Assembly (NCBI GenBank): GCA_025617745.1
Contig: CM046854.1
Coordinates: forward strand, 62,763,606 to 62,827,605
Direction: 5' to 3'
DNA: 64,000 nt
Source of the DNA: Heliocidaris erythrogramma
Lineage: Eukaryota; Echinodermata; Echinoidea; Camarodonta; Echinometridae
Both the position numbers and the translations under genes were made by a program. Below are positions 21,740 to 35,101 of the stretch, piece after piece. Numbering within the stretch: the first letter of the stretch is position 1; each line of letters begins with the position of its first letter. A model generated the notes under the pieces. The model had not been told where the DNA came from, did not search any database, and saw only the letters and a list, made by a program, of their open reading frames with translations.

Positions 21740-22827
21740 CCAAGTTTACACAATTTCGTACGAAATTTTTTACAAAATGCAATTCCGTACACGAAATACT
21801 ATTTCGTTGGTTCGTCATGTAATTGCGTTCACAAAATTAATTTCGTAACCACGAAATACAGTTTCGCGGTACGAAATGTAAATTGCGTACACGAAATCAA
21901 TTTCGTTGCAACGAAATGACTTTTGGGACCGAACGAAAATTATTTCGTCGCGACGAAATAAATTTCGTGTACACAAAATTGCTTTCGTTGAACGAAATCC
22001 ATTATGTGTGCAACTTAACGCAATTCCGTACACGAAATTTATTTCGTTCGGTACGGAATACATTTCGTTGCCACGAAATAACTTTTGTGTACACGAAATT
22101 GATTTCGTTCGGGACGGAATACATTTCGTTGCGACGAAATAACTTTTGTGTACACGAAATTGATTTCGTTCGGGACGGAATACATTTCGTTGCGACGAAA
22201 TAAATTTTGTGTACACGAAATCGATTTCGTTCGGTACGGAATACATTTCGTTGCAACGAAATAACTTTTGTGTACACGAAATTTATTTCGTTCGGGACGG
22301 AATACATTTCGTTGCGACGAAATAACTTTTGTGTACACGAAATTGATTTCGTTCGGGACGGAATACATTTCGTTGCCACGAAATAACTTTTGTGTACACG
22401 AAATTGATTTCGTTCGGGACGGAATACATTTCGTTGCCACGAAATAACTTTTGTGTACACGAAATTGATTTCGTTCGGGACGGAATACATTTCGTTGCCA
22501 CGAAATAACTTTTGTGTACACGAAATTGATTTCGTTCGGGACGGAATACATTTCGTTGCGACGAAATAACTTTTGTGTACACGAAATTGATTTCGTTCGG
22601 GACGGAATACATTTCGTTGCCACGAAATAACTTTTGTGTACACGAAATTGATTTCGTTCGGTACGGAATACATTTCGTTGCCACGAAATAACTTTTGTGT
22701 ACACGAAATTTTTTTCGTGGTACACAAAATTCATTTCGTAATCGTTTCTCTTGATTTTGTAATCGTTACTTTTGATTTCGTAATCGTTACCCTTCATTTC
22801 GTTATCGTTTATTTTCATTCTGTAATC
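21740..22827. repeat. Minisatellite array of ACGAAA/TTTCGT palindromic motifs (61-bp and 21-bp periods)
   Basis: From about 22021 to 22708 there are about 11 head-to-tail units of 61 bp (ACACGAAATTGATTTCGTTC, GGGACGGAATACATTTCGTT, GCGACGAAATAACTTTTGTGT). Each is made of short inverted TTTCGT/ACGAAA pairs. Degenerate related sequence lies before it (21740-22020), and a 21-bp array (GTAATCGTTACTTTTGATTTC type) at 22738-22827. Since 61 is not a multiple of 3 and the unit lacks stops on one strand, all frames stay open; the repeat peptides are not evidence of a gene. It is mirrored at 29404-30486. Confidence 0.93.
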
Positions 22828-23340
22828 GAAATAACTAATATTGCTATCGAGCCAAAGACTTTAAATAGTATCAAGACAGATTACTCTGACCTACTTCCGT
22901 AGTACATTTTGGAGGCATACTTGGCTGTGTTAAAAACAGACTCGGAAAAATACGTTCTCCATAGGTATAACACGTGAAAAGATGTCTCACTTTTTCTTGA
23001 TAATTCATATCTTACTCTATCTTTTTCAAGTCTGATGTTTGCACAAGAAAAAGGATGGATAGTTAAAAAAACATTTCTTGAACCTTTTTTGTCAATAAAT
23101 GCCGATATGAATCCCTTGGATCATGCCTGCTTTTTGACAGAGTCATCTGCCATAGGGTTAACCCTGAAAACATGGATTTTAAAAATGAATATAGTTCCTC
23201 TAGTATTACCTTGAATTTAGTGCAAATGTGGCTTACATGTAATTTGAGACTCTGAAAAGGCTTAATGAAGGCTCAAAAGGTGCAAGGGACCCCGCATAAA
23301 TCCCCGGGAATATGCATGCTTTTGGCCTTCCATCTCCCAT

Positions 23341-23376
<36 letters not shown>

Positions 23377-24349
23377 GTGGCAAATTTTTTTCTCGCCAGC
23401 CCTCCGAAAGTCGCTCAGTGGAGGGGTGTAGGATATCAGATATTATTAGTCCAGTTTTCCTCCATAATTCTCTGACAAGCCAAAAGAGTTATCAGTTATA
23501 AAAGGGCAATACAATTTTATTTAAAAGCCTCCTAAATCCGCCACTGATCCATGCCGGACTGTGAGGTCAGTCTTGCGAGGTGGGCCTTTTTACAACTTTT
23601 TCTCGGAGGGTTAATAGAACGACATTGTTAGGCTCTTGGGCTTCCAAACTAAATTTGGTGCTCGATCCGGGTTTTTTCACAATTTAGGCAAGATCCCGTA
23701 TATGCCAACTTGGGTTGGCATATACGGATGTATGTGAAGAATATAATTGCATATTGTTGGTGGTCGATCTCATTAAATTGAAAGATTGGGGGGGGGGGGG
23801 AGCAAATAGAGATCATTTTTATTTTATTTTTGTTCCAATTGCTTTATTTTTACTGTTTGTTTTTGTTGGGTTTTTTTTTTTTTTTTTTGCTCAGTGATTT
23901 TTTTTTAATCATTTCAATCACTTGTAATTGTTGTAATTTCTGTTGATTTCGTAATAAAAACACAAATTAAAAAAATAAGAGATCATTATTTTTTCCTCAA
24001 TCCTATTGGAGTCATTTTTACAGATCTGTTGTAAGAGAGAAAGAGAGTATGAGAAAAATGAGGGGGGGGGGGGGAGAGACAAAGAGAGATGGGGCAAAAG
24101 TAATGGGATATTCCTACAAAGACAGAATAGGATTGGTAATAATTACATTATATCATCAGCTGCTATATTTTTGGTTACTAGTTAATTCAATTCAAAACAC
24201 GGAGGCCATCCCCCTTTTCGTACTATCGGTAAAGGCCCTATTGCGTTCGTGATGGCTTCGGAGCAAGCCCCTACTGTTTTCTTAGCCTGTCGTCTCACAT
24301 TTCTACAGCAGAATATTACAAATAACTTACCGTATAGTTGGTTATATTG
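22828..24349. other. Non-coding stretch with a very long poly-G run
   Basis: No gene is seen. It holds G runs at 23341-23373 (33 bases), 23788-23801 and 24062-24074, a poly-T run at about 23871-23888 and the hairpin at 23696-23727. It is mirrored at 27875-29403. Confidence 0.5.
23696..23727. repeat. 14-bp perfect hairpin with 4-nt loop
   Basis: CCGTATATGCCAAC and GTTGGCATATACGG flank the loop TTGG. It is mirrored at 28498-28529 with no change. It looks like a compact structural palindrome, perhaps a relic of element ends. Confidence 0.85.
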
Positions 24350-24597
24350 GTGGCGTATCCAGGGATGCAAGGAGAGGGGAAGGCTCACGCCTGACAAAAA
24401 AATCGTCAGATGCATTCTATTTTGAATTTTAGGACAAGCAAGGAAAAAATGTATCAGTTTCCAGATTCTTTCTGTGGGAGGGGGGGGGGGGTACACATTT
24501 CCTTTCATTCGATGTGTAACTAAGATATGTCAGATTTGGTTTTGGCTGGCACATAGGGGCACGTACATTCCTGGATATATAATCTTGGATACGCCAC
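24350..24597. mobile_element. MITE-like element with TIR GTGGCGTATCC
   Basis: GTGGCGTATCCAGG at the left end is inverted at the right end (CTTGGATACGCCAC, 24584-24597). The length is 248 bp, non-coding, with a poly-G run inside. It is mirrored at 27627-27874. Confidence 0.65.
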
Positions 24598-24835
24598 TCT
24601 TAATGTAATCTTTATATTTATATAAGGAATTGCTCGCACGCAATCTCATTTTATTAAAGCCTTTTCTGTCTTGAATTTTAAAAGAATAAGGCTAATAAAA
24701 TTACATTGCAGGTCTATAATCACTATAATTTCCATAAATCATATCAAATGAAATATTCTGATTTAATAGAAAATAATAGCACATTATTATATTTAAATAA
24801 CTTTTCCCGACATTCCCGTCAGATATCGCAGTGTT

Positions 24836-27390
24836 TGCTTATATAGAGCTTATATCAGGGAACATGTTTGGACCCCCACCCCCCCCATCGCATGCATAGA
24901 CATCACTGGACCCCCCCCCCCCCTCATCATCACAAAATATTAATAGAAATTTCATAGCAAATAACTTTAACAAAAAAAAAAACATCTAGTCCGAAGCCCC
25001 CTCCCAACTCTCACCCTCTCCTCCCTGGTGCAGTTAGAGTGGATTACTATCTGTTTTGGGACATAAGTTTGTATTTGAAGGGACAAATTAAGATTATGCC
25101 CTTTAGTTACGGCTTTACCAAAAGGCAAAAGCGCTGTCCAGAAAAAGAAGAAAGAAATAAAGAAAATAACAAAATACAAACATCTTGATTAAGACCTTTC
25201 GCTCTGGGCCGATCGACATGTACCACAATATATACGCGTGCTTTATTTCGGCACTGAGCACTCTTCGTATTTAAACTCTTTGGTCGAGCGCGCTAGTGTT
25301 TTGTGTTGCATGCTGAGATATTCGAGGCGAAAAAACAAATGTAAGTATCTTTCATAAATGATGAGTTAGAATTTGTAGGGTTGTGTTAATTTAATTTTTA
25401 AATAGTTTTAACTGTACAATTATCGAAATTAGTATAGTGTTAGATATAATTGACTCCAGAGGCAGAGCACTCGAACAAAGTATAGGTATGCCCGTGCGTG
25501 GAAATTGGTCAGGTTTGTCCTATATGTTGTGATTTGTGTAGTCTGTATGAATCACAATATGTGGGACAGGCAAATCCAATGCCAATGGGCTGGGCCTAAC
25601 ACTAACAGTAACAAAGAGACCACTCGAGACTTCATGTGCACAAATGGGTGACCGTTTTCATGCAGTGGTGGCTCTCCAATCTGCTTTGAAATTCAGCCTT
25701 TTATAAAAAAATTCTGAAATATTGATTTCATGTGGATAGCACTCATAGCTACATTCCTAAGGCTATACTTCGTGTGTATAATGTAGGCAGTCATACATAG
25801 CCAGGATTGGCTTCGTGAATGTAAAAAAAAAAAAAATGGCTATACGCCTTCTACATCACGAAGCCAGGCGTTCTTACCCAGCAATCTAACTGCGCACGGG
25901 TTAGCAGGACTGGAAAATGCCCTGAAATATCACTTTTCTGATAACTCTCGCGACCGACAGCTCCTTCACCACAGCGTATCCTCCTAGGAAAACGTTTAGA
26001 TTTAGAATGTCTTTTTGATCGTACGTATTTTTACAAAAAAATCCAAAAAAGTAAGAAATTTCCGAAAACTCGCCAGTGTTTGTGTGTATCCATGCCTCCT
26101 CTTGTCATGCAGATAAGGCATGACAATGGATACACACAAACACTGGTGAGTTTTCGGAAATTTCTTACGATCTTTTTTGGATTTTTTTGTAAAAATACGT
26201 ACGATCAAAAAGACATTCTAAATCTAAACGTTTTCCTAGGAGGATACGCTGTGGTGAAGGGCTGTCGGTCGCGAGAGTTATCAGAAAAGTGATATTTCAG
26301 GGCATTTTCCAGTCCTGCTAACCCGTGCGCAGTTAGATTGCTGGGTAAGAACGCCTGGCTTCGTGATGTAGAAGGCGTATAGCCTATTTTTTTTTTTTTT
26401 TTTTACATTCACGAAGCCAATCCTGGCTATGTATGACTGCCTACATTATACACACGAAGTATAGCCTTAGGAATGTAGCTATGAGTGCTATCCACATGAA
26501 ATCAATATTTCAGAATTTTTTTATAAAAGGCTGAATTTCAAAGCAGATTGGAGAGCCACCACTGCATGAAAACGGTCACCCATTTGTGCACATGAAGTCT
26601 CGAGTGGTCTCTTTGTTACTGTTAGTGTTAGGCCCAGCCCATTGGCATTGGATTTGCCTGTCCCACATATTGTGATTCATACAGACTACACAAATCACAA
26701 CATATAGGACTACCTGACCAATTTCCACGCACGGGCATACCTATACTTTGTTCGAGTGCTCTGCCTCTGGAGTCAATTATATCTAACACTATAATAATTT
26801 CGATAATTGTACAGTTAAAACTATTTAAAAATTAAATTAACACAACCCTACAAATTCTAACTCATCATTTATGAAAGATACTTACATTTGTTTTTTCGCC
26901 TCGAATATCTCAGCATGCAACACAAAACACTAGCGCGCTCGACCAAAGAGTTTAAATACGAAGAGTGCTCAGTGCCGAAATAAAGCACGCGTATATATTG
27001 TGGTACATGTCGATCGGCCCAGAGCGAAAGGGTCTTAATCAGATGTTTGTATTTTGTTATTTTCTTTATTTCTTTCTTCTTTTTCTGGACAGCGCTTTTG
27101 CCTTTTGGTAAAGCCGTAACTAAAGGGCATAATCTTAATTTGTCCCTTCAAATACAAACTTATGTCCCAAAACAGATAGTAATCAACTCTAACTGCACCA
27201 GGGAGGAGAGGGTGAGAGTTGGGAGGGGGGCTTCGGACTAGATGTTTTTATTTTTGTTAAAGTTATTTGCTATGAAATTTCTATTAATATTTATGTGATG
27301 ATGAGGGGGGGGGGGGGGGGGGCAAACACTGCGGATGAGGGGGGGGGGGGTCCAAACATGTTCCCTGATATTAAGCTCTATATAAGCAAA
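24836..27390. repeat. Centre-proximal block, present a third time after the gap
   Basis: The left half (24836-26110) and right half (26118-27390) are inverted copies. The segment 24836-25512 is found again in the same orientation at 63294-64000. The outer edge carries a 60-70-bp motif (TTTGCTTATATAGAGCTTA...CAGGGAACATGTTTGGACCCC) that is tandemly repeated in the third copy. No coding domain is recognised. It may be an independent palindromic element inside a large intron, a mobile or recombinogenic block, or assembly redundancy. Confidence 0.7.
26094..26125. repeat. Palindrome centre
   Basis: An 8-bp inverted repeat, TGTCATGC (26103-26110) and GCATGACA (26118-26125), encloses the 7-nt loop AGATAAG (26111-26117). 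The two arms continue outward from it. The left arm carries 9 extra bases (GCCTCCTCT, 26094-26102) that are absent on the right. There is no N run here, so the turn lies inside a contig. Confidence 0.9.
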
Positions 27391-27626
27391 CACTGCGATA
27401 TCTGACGGGAATGTCGGGAAAAGTTATTTAAATATAATAATGTGCTATTATTTTCTATTAAATCAGAATATTTCATTTGATATGATTTATGGAAATTATA
27501 GGGATTATAGACCTGCAATGTAATTTTATTAGCCTTATTCTTTTAAAATTCAAGACAGAAAAGGCTTTAATAAAATGAGATTGCGTGCGAGCAATTCCTT
27601 ATATAAATATAAAGATTACATTAAGA

Positions 27627-27874
27627 GTGGCGTATCCAAGATTATATATCCAGGAATGTACGTGCCCCTATGTGCCAGCCAAAACCAAATCTGACATATC
27701 TTAGTTACACATCGAATGAAAGGAAATGTGTACCCCCCCCCCCCTCCCACAGAAAGAATCTGGAAACTGATACATTTTTTCCTTGCTTGTCCTAAAATTC
27801 AAAATAGAATGCATCTGACGATTTTTTTGTCAGGCGTGAGCCTTCCCCTCTCCTTGCATCCCTGGATACGCCAC
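27627..27874. mobile_element. MITE-like element GTGGCGTATCC (right-arm copy)
   Basis: Reverse-complement twin of 24350-24597 with intact ends. Confidence 0.65.
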
Positions 27875-28497
27875 CAATATAACCAACTATACGGTAAGTT
27901 ATTTGTAATATTCTGCTGTAGAAATGTGAGACGACAGGCTAAGAAAACAGTAGGGGCTTGCTCCGAAGCCATCACGAACGCAATAGGGCCTTTACCGATA
28001 GTACGAAAAGGGGGATGGCCTCCGTGTTTTGAATTGAATTAACTAGTAACCAAAAATATAGCAGCTGATGATATAATGTAATTATTACCAATCCTATTCT
28101 GTCTTTGTAGGAATATCCATTACTTTTGCCCCATCTCTCTTTGTCTCTCCCCCCCCCCCCTCATTTTTCTCATACTCTCTCTTCTCTCTTACAACAGATC
28201 TGTAAAAATGACTCCAATAGAATTGAGGAAAAAATAATGATCTCTTATTTTTTTAATTTGTGTTTTTATTACGAAATCAACAGAAATTACAACAATTACA
28301 AGTGATTGAAATGATTAAAAAAAATCACTGAGCAAAAAAAAAAAAAAAAAAAAACCCAACAAAAACAAACAGTAAAAATAAAGCAATTGGAACAAAAAAT
28401 AAAATAAAAATGATCTCTTATTGCTCCCCCCCCCCCCAATCTTTCAATTTAATGAGATCGACCACCAACACTATGCAATTATATTCTTCACATACAT

Positions 28498-28529
28498 CCG
28501 TATATGCCAACCCAAGTTGGCATATACGG
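28498..28529. repeat. 14-bp perfect hairpin (right-arm copy)
   Basis: Same stem as 23696-23727, read on the other strand. Confidence 0.85.
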
Positions 28530-28852
28530 GATCTTGCCTAAATTGTGAAAAAACCCGGATCGAGCACCAAATTTAGTTTGGAAGCCCAAGAGCCTAACAA
28601 TGTCGTTCTATTAACCCTCCGAGAAAAAGTTGTAAAAAGGCCCACCTCGCAAGACTGACCTCACAGTCCGGGCATGGATCAGTGGCGGATTTAGGAGGCT
28701 TTTAAATAAAATTGTATTGCCCTTTATATAACTGATAACTCTTTTGGCTTGTCAGAGAATTATGGAGGAAAACTGGACTAATAATATCTGATACCCTACA
28801 CCCCTCCACTGAGCGACTTTCGGAGGGCTGGCGAGATGAAAAAATTTGCCAC

Positions 28853-28887
<35 letters not shown>

Positions 28888-29403
28888 ATGGGAGATGGAA
28901 GGCCAAAAGCATGCATATTCCCGGGGATTTATGCGGGGTCCCTTGCACCTTTTGAGCCTTCATTAAGCCTTTTCAGAGTCTCAAATTACATGTAAGCCAC
29001 ATTTGCTCTAAATTCAAGGTAATACTAGAGGAACTATAATCATTTTTAAAATCCATGTTTTCAGGGGTTAACCCTATGGCAAATGACTCTGTCAAAAAGC
29101 AGGCATGATCCAAGGGATTCATATCGGCATTTATTGACAAAAAGGTTCAAGAAATGTTTTTTTAACTATCCATCCTTTTTCTTGTGCAAACATCAGACTT
29201 GAAAAAGATAGAGTAAGATATGAATTATCAAGAAAAAGTGAGACATCTTTTCACGTGTTATACCTATGGAGAACGTATTTTTCCGAGTCTGTTTTTAACA
29301 CAGCAAAGTATGCCTCCAAAATGTACTACGGAAGTAGGTCAGAGTAATCTGTCTTGATACTATTTAAAGTCTTTGGCTCGATAGCAATATTAGTTATTTC
29401 GAT

Positions 29404-30486
29404 TACAGAATGAAAATAAACGATAACGAAATGAAGGGTAACGATTACGAAATGAAAAGTAACGATTACAAAATCAAGAGAAACGATTACGAAATGAATT
29501 TTGTGTACCACGAAAAAAAATTTCGTGTACACAAAAGTTATTTCGTGGCAACGAAATGTATTCCGTACCGAACGAAATCAATTTCGTGTACACAAAAGTT
29601 ATTTCGTGGCAACGAAATGTATTCCGTCCCGAACGAAATCAATTTCGTGTACACAAAAGTTATTTCGTCGCAACGAAATGTATTCCGTCCCGAACGAAAT
29701 CAATTTCGTGTACACAAAAGTTATTTCGTCGCAACGAAATGTATTCCGTCCCGAACGAAATCAATTTCGTGTACACAAAAGTTATTTCGTCGCAACGAAA
29801 TGTATTCCGTCCCGAACGAAATCAATTTCGTGTACACAAAAGTTATTTCGTCGCAACGAAATGTATTCCGTCCCGAACGAAATCAATTTCGTGTACACAA
29901 AAGTTATTTCGTCGCAACGAAATGTATTCCGTCCCGAACGAAATAAATTTCGTGTACACAAAAGTTATTTCGTCGCAACGAAATGTATTCCGTACCGAAC
30001 GAAATCAATTTCGTGTACACAAATGTTATTTCGTCGCAACGAAATGTATTCCGTACCGAACGAAATCAATTTCGTGTACACAAAAGTTATTTCGTCGCAA
30101 CGAAATGTATTCCGTCCCGAACGAAATCAATTTCGTGTACACAAAAGTTATTTCGTCGCAACGAAATGTATTCCGTACCGAACGAAATCAATTTCGTGTA
30201 CGGAATTGCGTTAAGTTGCACACATAATGGATTTCGTTCAACGAAAGCAATTTTGTGTACACGAAATTATTTCGTCGCGACGAAATAATTTTCGTTCGGT
30301 CCCAAAAGTCATTTCGTTGCAACGAAATTGATTTCGTGTACGCAATTTACATTTCGTACCGCGAAACTGTATTTCGTGGTTACGAAATTAATTTTGTGAA
30401 CGCAATTACATGACGAACCAACGAAATAGTATTTCGTGTACGGAATTGCATTTTGTAAAAATTTCGTACGAAATTGTGTAAACTTG
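29404..30486. repeat. Minisatellite array (right-arm copy)
   Basis: Reverse-complement twin of 21740-22827 with the same number of 61-bp units (about 11). Several units differ at diagnostic positions (for example GTGGC versus GTCGC in the middle units), so the arms have diverged by substitution or conversion but not in copy number. Confidence 0.93.
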
Positions 30487-31215
30487 GACAGAATACGTGG
30501 CTTTACACTTGGCGCCCCATAGCAATGTACATGTCAATGTTGTTATCGACAGTATCATCAGACTCACTGTCAGCATTGAAGCAGCTAGGATGGAACAATG
30601 GCACTTATAAGGCAGTATCAGATTCAGATTAACTTTTGTATCCATAAGAAGGTAACATATCATTATTATTCGCAAAACAAAAAAACTCCTGACAATCTCA
30701 AAAATTATGTTTAAGTGTCTCGATTCCGCAAACCATAATGCATCCATATCTATAAGATAGCACAGGACCAGATATTTTGGGGCACTGGCTATATGGGAAG
30801 TGAATTTGTGAATGAAATAAAAATTCACTAGGCTCCTGATCGGGGGATGAAAAGAGAGTCATATCGCCTTCTTTCTCATCCATTTTTTTTTCTTCTCATC
30901 TTATTTTGCCATTCAGTGAGGGAGAGGGGCTGTCAATGATCAGGAGAATTTTCATTACATATTCAAAGGAATAGTCCACACATAAAAAAGGTTAGAGGCT
31001 TGGTACAAGCTGAAAAAGATAACTATACATAGCTCAAGGTATTATACATGTATACAAGTTTTTTATCTGTTTTTTCCAACAGTAGAATAGGCCTACATGT
31101 TTTTCTCCAAAGTCCAAATTCTTTTGAATTTAACAGATATTAATTAAAAGCACACATAGTGAACGCCAAAAAAGTGATGTCAGTTGTGCGTAATTTCTTT
31201 CTTTTTTTGTACTCC

Positions 31216-31384
31216 TAACTGGGCGTTGTGGCGTGCGCCTGTAATCCAGCTAACAGTGGAAGTTATAAACTGATTCAGCGGACCAGGTTCGAGACTGAGT
31301 CACGTCTTTCGGATGGTGACGTTAAAGGTCGGTCCCCAGACGTAATAATCATATCTGATTGATACACGTCTGTAAAAAACCCAA
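31216..31384 (+). mobile_element. SINE-like element with a 7SL-like head (right-arm copy)
   Basis: Plus-strand twin of 20833-21011, running into (AC)n at 31387-31405. One C is missing before the B box (GCGGACCAGG versus GCGGACCCAGG). The A-region and B box are otherwise the same. Confidence 0.6.
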
Positions 31385-31707
31385 TTACACACACACACAC
31401 ACACCTATGCCTTCACAAACACGTTTTAAAAATAAATGAAATATTAACAGATGCATTATTTTTCTTTCAACACATAATAAATAATTGTTGGCTTAATCTG
31501 TATCAGCTCCTGCTTTCCTGAACATAAATTACATAACAGGACCTACATTTATGTCTAAAATTTATAAATACACCTACAGTTAAAATTACTTTATCATAAA
31601 ATGTTACCCGGGCTTTCCCTTTATCTTAACAAGTGTATTCCTTCCTCTAATCACAGTCAAAATCCCTTGCCTTTTCTATAATTATTCATCCTATGCATTG
31701 CACTAAC

Positions 31708-34277
31708 CTTCTACCACCAGGTTTATAGCAGTAGCTGTGTTGTCTGATGGAATAGTACATCTATACATTCCATCATCTTCAACTTCGGCATTCTCTATGG
31801 GCATTATAGATTCAGTTGATGATAATGATGTCACTTTAAAATTCAGGTATTTAGGATCAACACTGAAACGGACTGATCCGGTATAGATTGCTGTATCACC
31901 ACCAACATTTTCATTCCATAGAATGGAGTTTGCTGTACCTCCATTCACAGTGCATGTGAATGAAGTATTACTTCCTGTCGCTGCTCTGTCAGAACCCGAC
32001 AAACTTACTGTTTGACCACTGATCACTGAAAAGCCAAATAACGCAGTGCGAAATATATTGGTAAAAACTGAATTAGACAAAACATTAATCTTCATGATAC
32101 TTGAAAAAGGATATAAAACTCTTTCGTAAGCAATGAAGATAATAATTAATGTTAAACATAAGCCTAAAGCTCGCTCTGTCATATTTAAAAAAATTACCAA
32201 AACATATGCTATTAATTATTTATAACAGTATTGTTTTACCACATATCAATTACTGTAATATTATATGGGGAAATACTTACAAATCTCATTTACATAAAAT
32301 TCATATTCTTCAAAAACGTGCTGTTCGTATAATTGTTCATTCTAATTATATGACTACAGGTACTCCCTTATTCTGTGATCTGAAATGTTTGCCGGTCTTT
32401 GGCCTCATAAAATTAAATAATCTAGTATTCGCGTTTAATTTCCATAAACAAGAGCTCCCATCAATATTTAATGACATATTAAAACAAATTCTGCTTTCCA
32501 TTCCTATAAAACCAGAAATAAATCCACGTATCATTATCCTCTTGTACGCATTTCGTTAAGTCGACATATTTTACGTTTCAATGGTGTCCATGATTCGAAT
32601 TCTTTACCAAACAATGTTAAAAGCAGTTCAACTTTAACGAGATTCAAATATACGTGTAAACAGTTATTGTTCAAAGTATGGCGTGCATGCACTGAGTAGA
32701 AGTCTTGTCATCTTTCAATAGTCTCTCTCTTTCTCTTTTCTCTATCCTTTACACTGCTTTCTCCCCTCTCTCTCTCTCTCTCTCTCATCCCTCCCTCTCT
32801 TTTCTCTTTCTCATTTTCCTTTCTCAGTTTGTAACAATGTTCTGCTTATGTTGTGCTGGTTCGTGCGTTTGTGAATGAATGGGGTTTGATGTATGTGTGG
32901 TGCTTGAATGGGTGTACCCACTGAAAAAGACGCTCAGGAGAAAAACTTAATTAATGATATCTTGGTGTATGACAAATGGGAGAGTTGACCACGATACGTC
33001 ACAATCGATTTCTCTCAAACTTTCACCAACCTGTTTCTCTTATTTTTCTCCATTCACACAAATAAGCAATTTACAAGGATTTGATTACCCTTTAAGTTCC
33101 TTAGCAACAGAGGTGGGTTCGTATTACACATCCTTACATCAACCTCTCATTTGTACTGGGCGTTTCAAAAAAAAGAATCCCAACTTTGAAATGTTCCTGT
33201 AAATGAACTATATGTTAACTGACAATGAAATCCATACCATATGAAAGAGTAGTTCTTATTCTTTTCAATGGTAACTTGTTTAGGCTCCGAAGTCATGCAT
33301 CACTGAACACCATTGTCTTCAAAATTTTGTGCAAAAATCTAATTGGTTCACTTTCTCGTAAAACACATTAGGCATTATGCTAAGAAGATGCCTTTTGTGA
33401 AATGGTCTGGGAGCTCTAATTCTCATTGTGGATAAGTTTCTTTTTCAAATTTGTGTTAATGAGATGTTATTCACCCATGGTTCAGAATTTTTGCTTTTTT
33501 ATAAAACCCTTTTCAGATAGGAATCATGTTGCAAAGAAGACCGTCTTAGTGAATTTTAACAAGGTTACATGCCAAAACAAACAAAAAATTCAGTGCGAAC
33601 CAAAAGGATTGCAATATCACAAAGGAGTGCAAATCAAGGACATTGAGCATAAAGAAGGAAAATCAAAAACTCATATGTGTGACTCAAGATTTTACTAAGT
33701 TGATTTTTTAAAATGTCAGCTTTTAGTTGGAAATCGGCGGAAGATGCCTGCAGCACTCAAGACAATCGAACATGTTCTCTGTGCTCCCTGAAGATCTCAC
33801 TTCTTCTTGGTCAAAGTTTATGACCAACAACTCGTTCCATACTAACTCGTTCCATGCTTTGTGAAGTTCATAAGATTCTTTGTTAAGGTGCAAAATTAAT
33901 CATCATGAACTTTGCTTACTAAGAGATGGTCATGAGAGCAACCAAGCTAGGTGACAAAGCCATTCAACCCCAACCATGCCTATTGGGTTTTACAAGAAAG
34001 TGAACCAACTGGAATTTTGCAAAAAATGTTGATGCGTGACCCTGGAAACCTAAACAAGTTACCATTGGAAAGCAAATTAATTACTCTTCATATGATATGA
34101 AATTAAACGCTGGTAGGTATATAGTCCACTTGTAGGAAATTTTCAAACTTGGGTTTCCTTTTTTTAACGCCCAGTATAATATAAAAGCATTAAAATTAAA
34201 AACCAATTACCATGAACAAGCGCGAGGACCGTAAGAACCTTCGGAGTCGTCAAACCAACCATTTTCAACAGTCTCAT
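31708..34277 (-). CDS. Signal peptide plus Ig V-like domain gene, first two exons (right-arm copy)
   Basis: This is the mirror of 17940-20512: exon 1 at 34277-34211 (67 nt, ATG, signal peptide, donor GTAATT) and exon 2 at 32025-31708 (318 nt, Ig domain with both cysteines and the core Trp). The frame is intact. It is transcribed toward the palindrome centre, convergent with the left copy, so neither copy has visible downstream exons on its own arm. Confidence 0.8.
32149..32690 (+). mobile_element. Non-LTR fragment (right-arm copy)
   Basis: Twin of 19522-20060 on the plus strand. The frame is open through PHINYCNIIWG and LQKRAVRII, then shifts at the FNDIL segment relative to the left arm. 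Confidence 0.78.
33156..34174. mobile_element. Long-TIR element with TA flanks (right-arm copy)
   Basis: Reverse-complement twin of 18043-19063, located in the same intron of the right-arm signal-Ig gene. Confidence 0.72.
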
Positions 34278-35101
34278 TGCGGGTATCTCCAGCTTCTAGT
34301 GGTTTATTCAGGAAAGCTTCAGTAAGAATATTTCTTTCCAAACATTTCCAAATCTCTTAGGCATGCTAGATATGGGTTTTTTTAGAGTAAAGACACAACA
34401 CAATTTAAAAGAAGTAACTTTCCTTAACAGTTTCTTAAACACAAGATTCTCATTCTTGTTATCAACCTTTGCCATGCTGGATGAGAATCGTTCCGAAATG
34501 TCTTCTTCTTCTTCTTCTTCTCTTCTTCTTCTTCTTCTTCTTCTTCTTCTTCTTCTTCTTCTTTCCCCCTTTTCTTTTCTTTCGTTTTAGAGTGATGATC
34601 GGGGTATAAGCGTGCTTGGTTTATTCAGTGTCTGGAAAAGTATGTTCTAGGTTTGAACAAAAAAATTTGACGCTTTTGATCGTTAATAACCAAAGTTATA
34701 ACTCGTATCACACTAAGGTTTTCAAGGCAGCTGAAATTCCAGAGCATCTCAATTAACCCAAACTGAGTAATGAATCATTAATGACATTGGATAGCAATAG
34801 GTTGGTAGGTGTGATGCACAATAGTGTTGCCGTGTTCTGGATTATGCTCTTGATTTTCAAAAAAGGGAAAATCTAATTTAATATTCAGAGCATTTTTTAA
34901 AGAAAAGTATTCAAAGAAATGTGATGTACACCTCGTAAATGTTTTGAAAAAGCGTTATAGTGCCACAAATATCGAGCGATTGTATAAATATTTTATTTAT
35001 GATTAGAGGTCGTTATTCGATTAGTATTTTTGTTTGGTTGTTTGACGATATGTTTGTTTTTGTTTTTTTAATCTACCAATCCTTTCATTTTAAAGGAGAA
35101 A

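Noticed and set aside
22021..22708. CRISPR-like array
   Set aside because: Units are contiguous 61-bp tandem repeats without unique spacers, in a eukaryotic genome.
22002..22818. Long minus-strand open frames of 240-260 codons with repeating peptides
   Set aside because: They arise from the 61-bp minisatellite. All three frames are open on that strand because the unit lacks stops and 61 is not divisible by 3. The same happens at 29410-30227.
25490..25620. Cys-rich reading (CPICC...QYVGQ) suggestive of a zinc or GIY-YIG motif
   Set aside because: Very short, followed by stops in frame, with no supporting motif around it; treated as chance.
26094..26125. Residual sequencing adapter at the palindrome centre
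   Set aside because: The short CCTCCTCT stretch only loosely resembles hairpin-adapter sequence. No convincing adapter was seen, though a read-level cause is not excluded.
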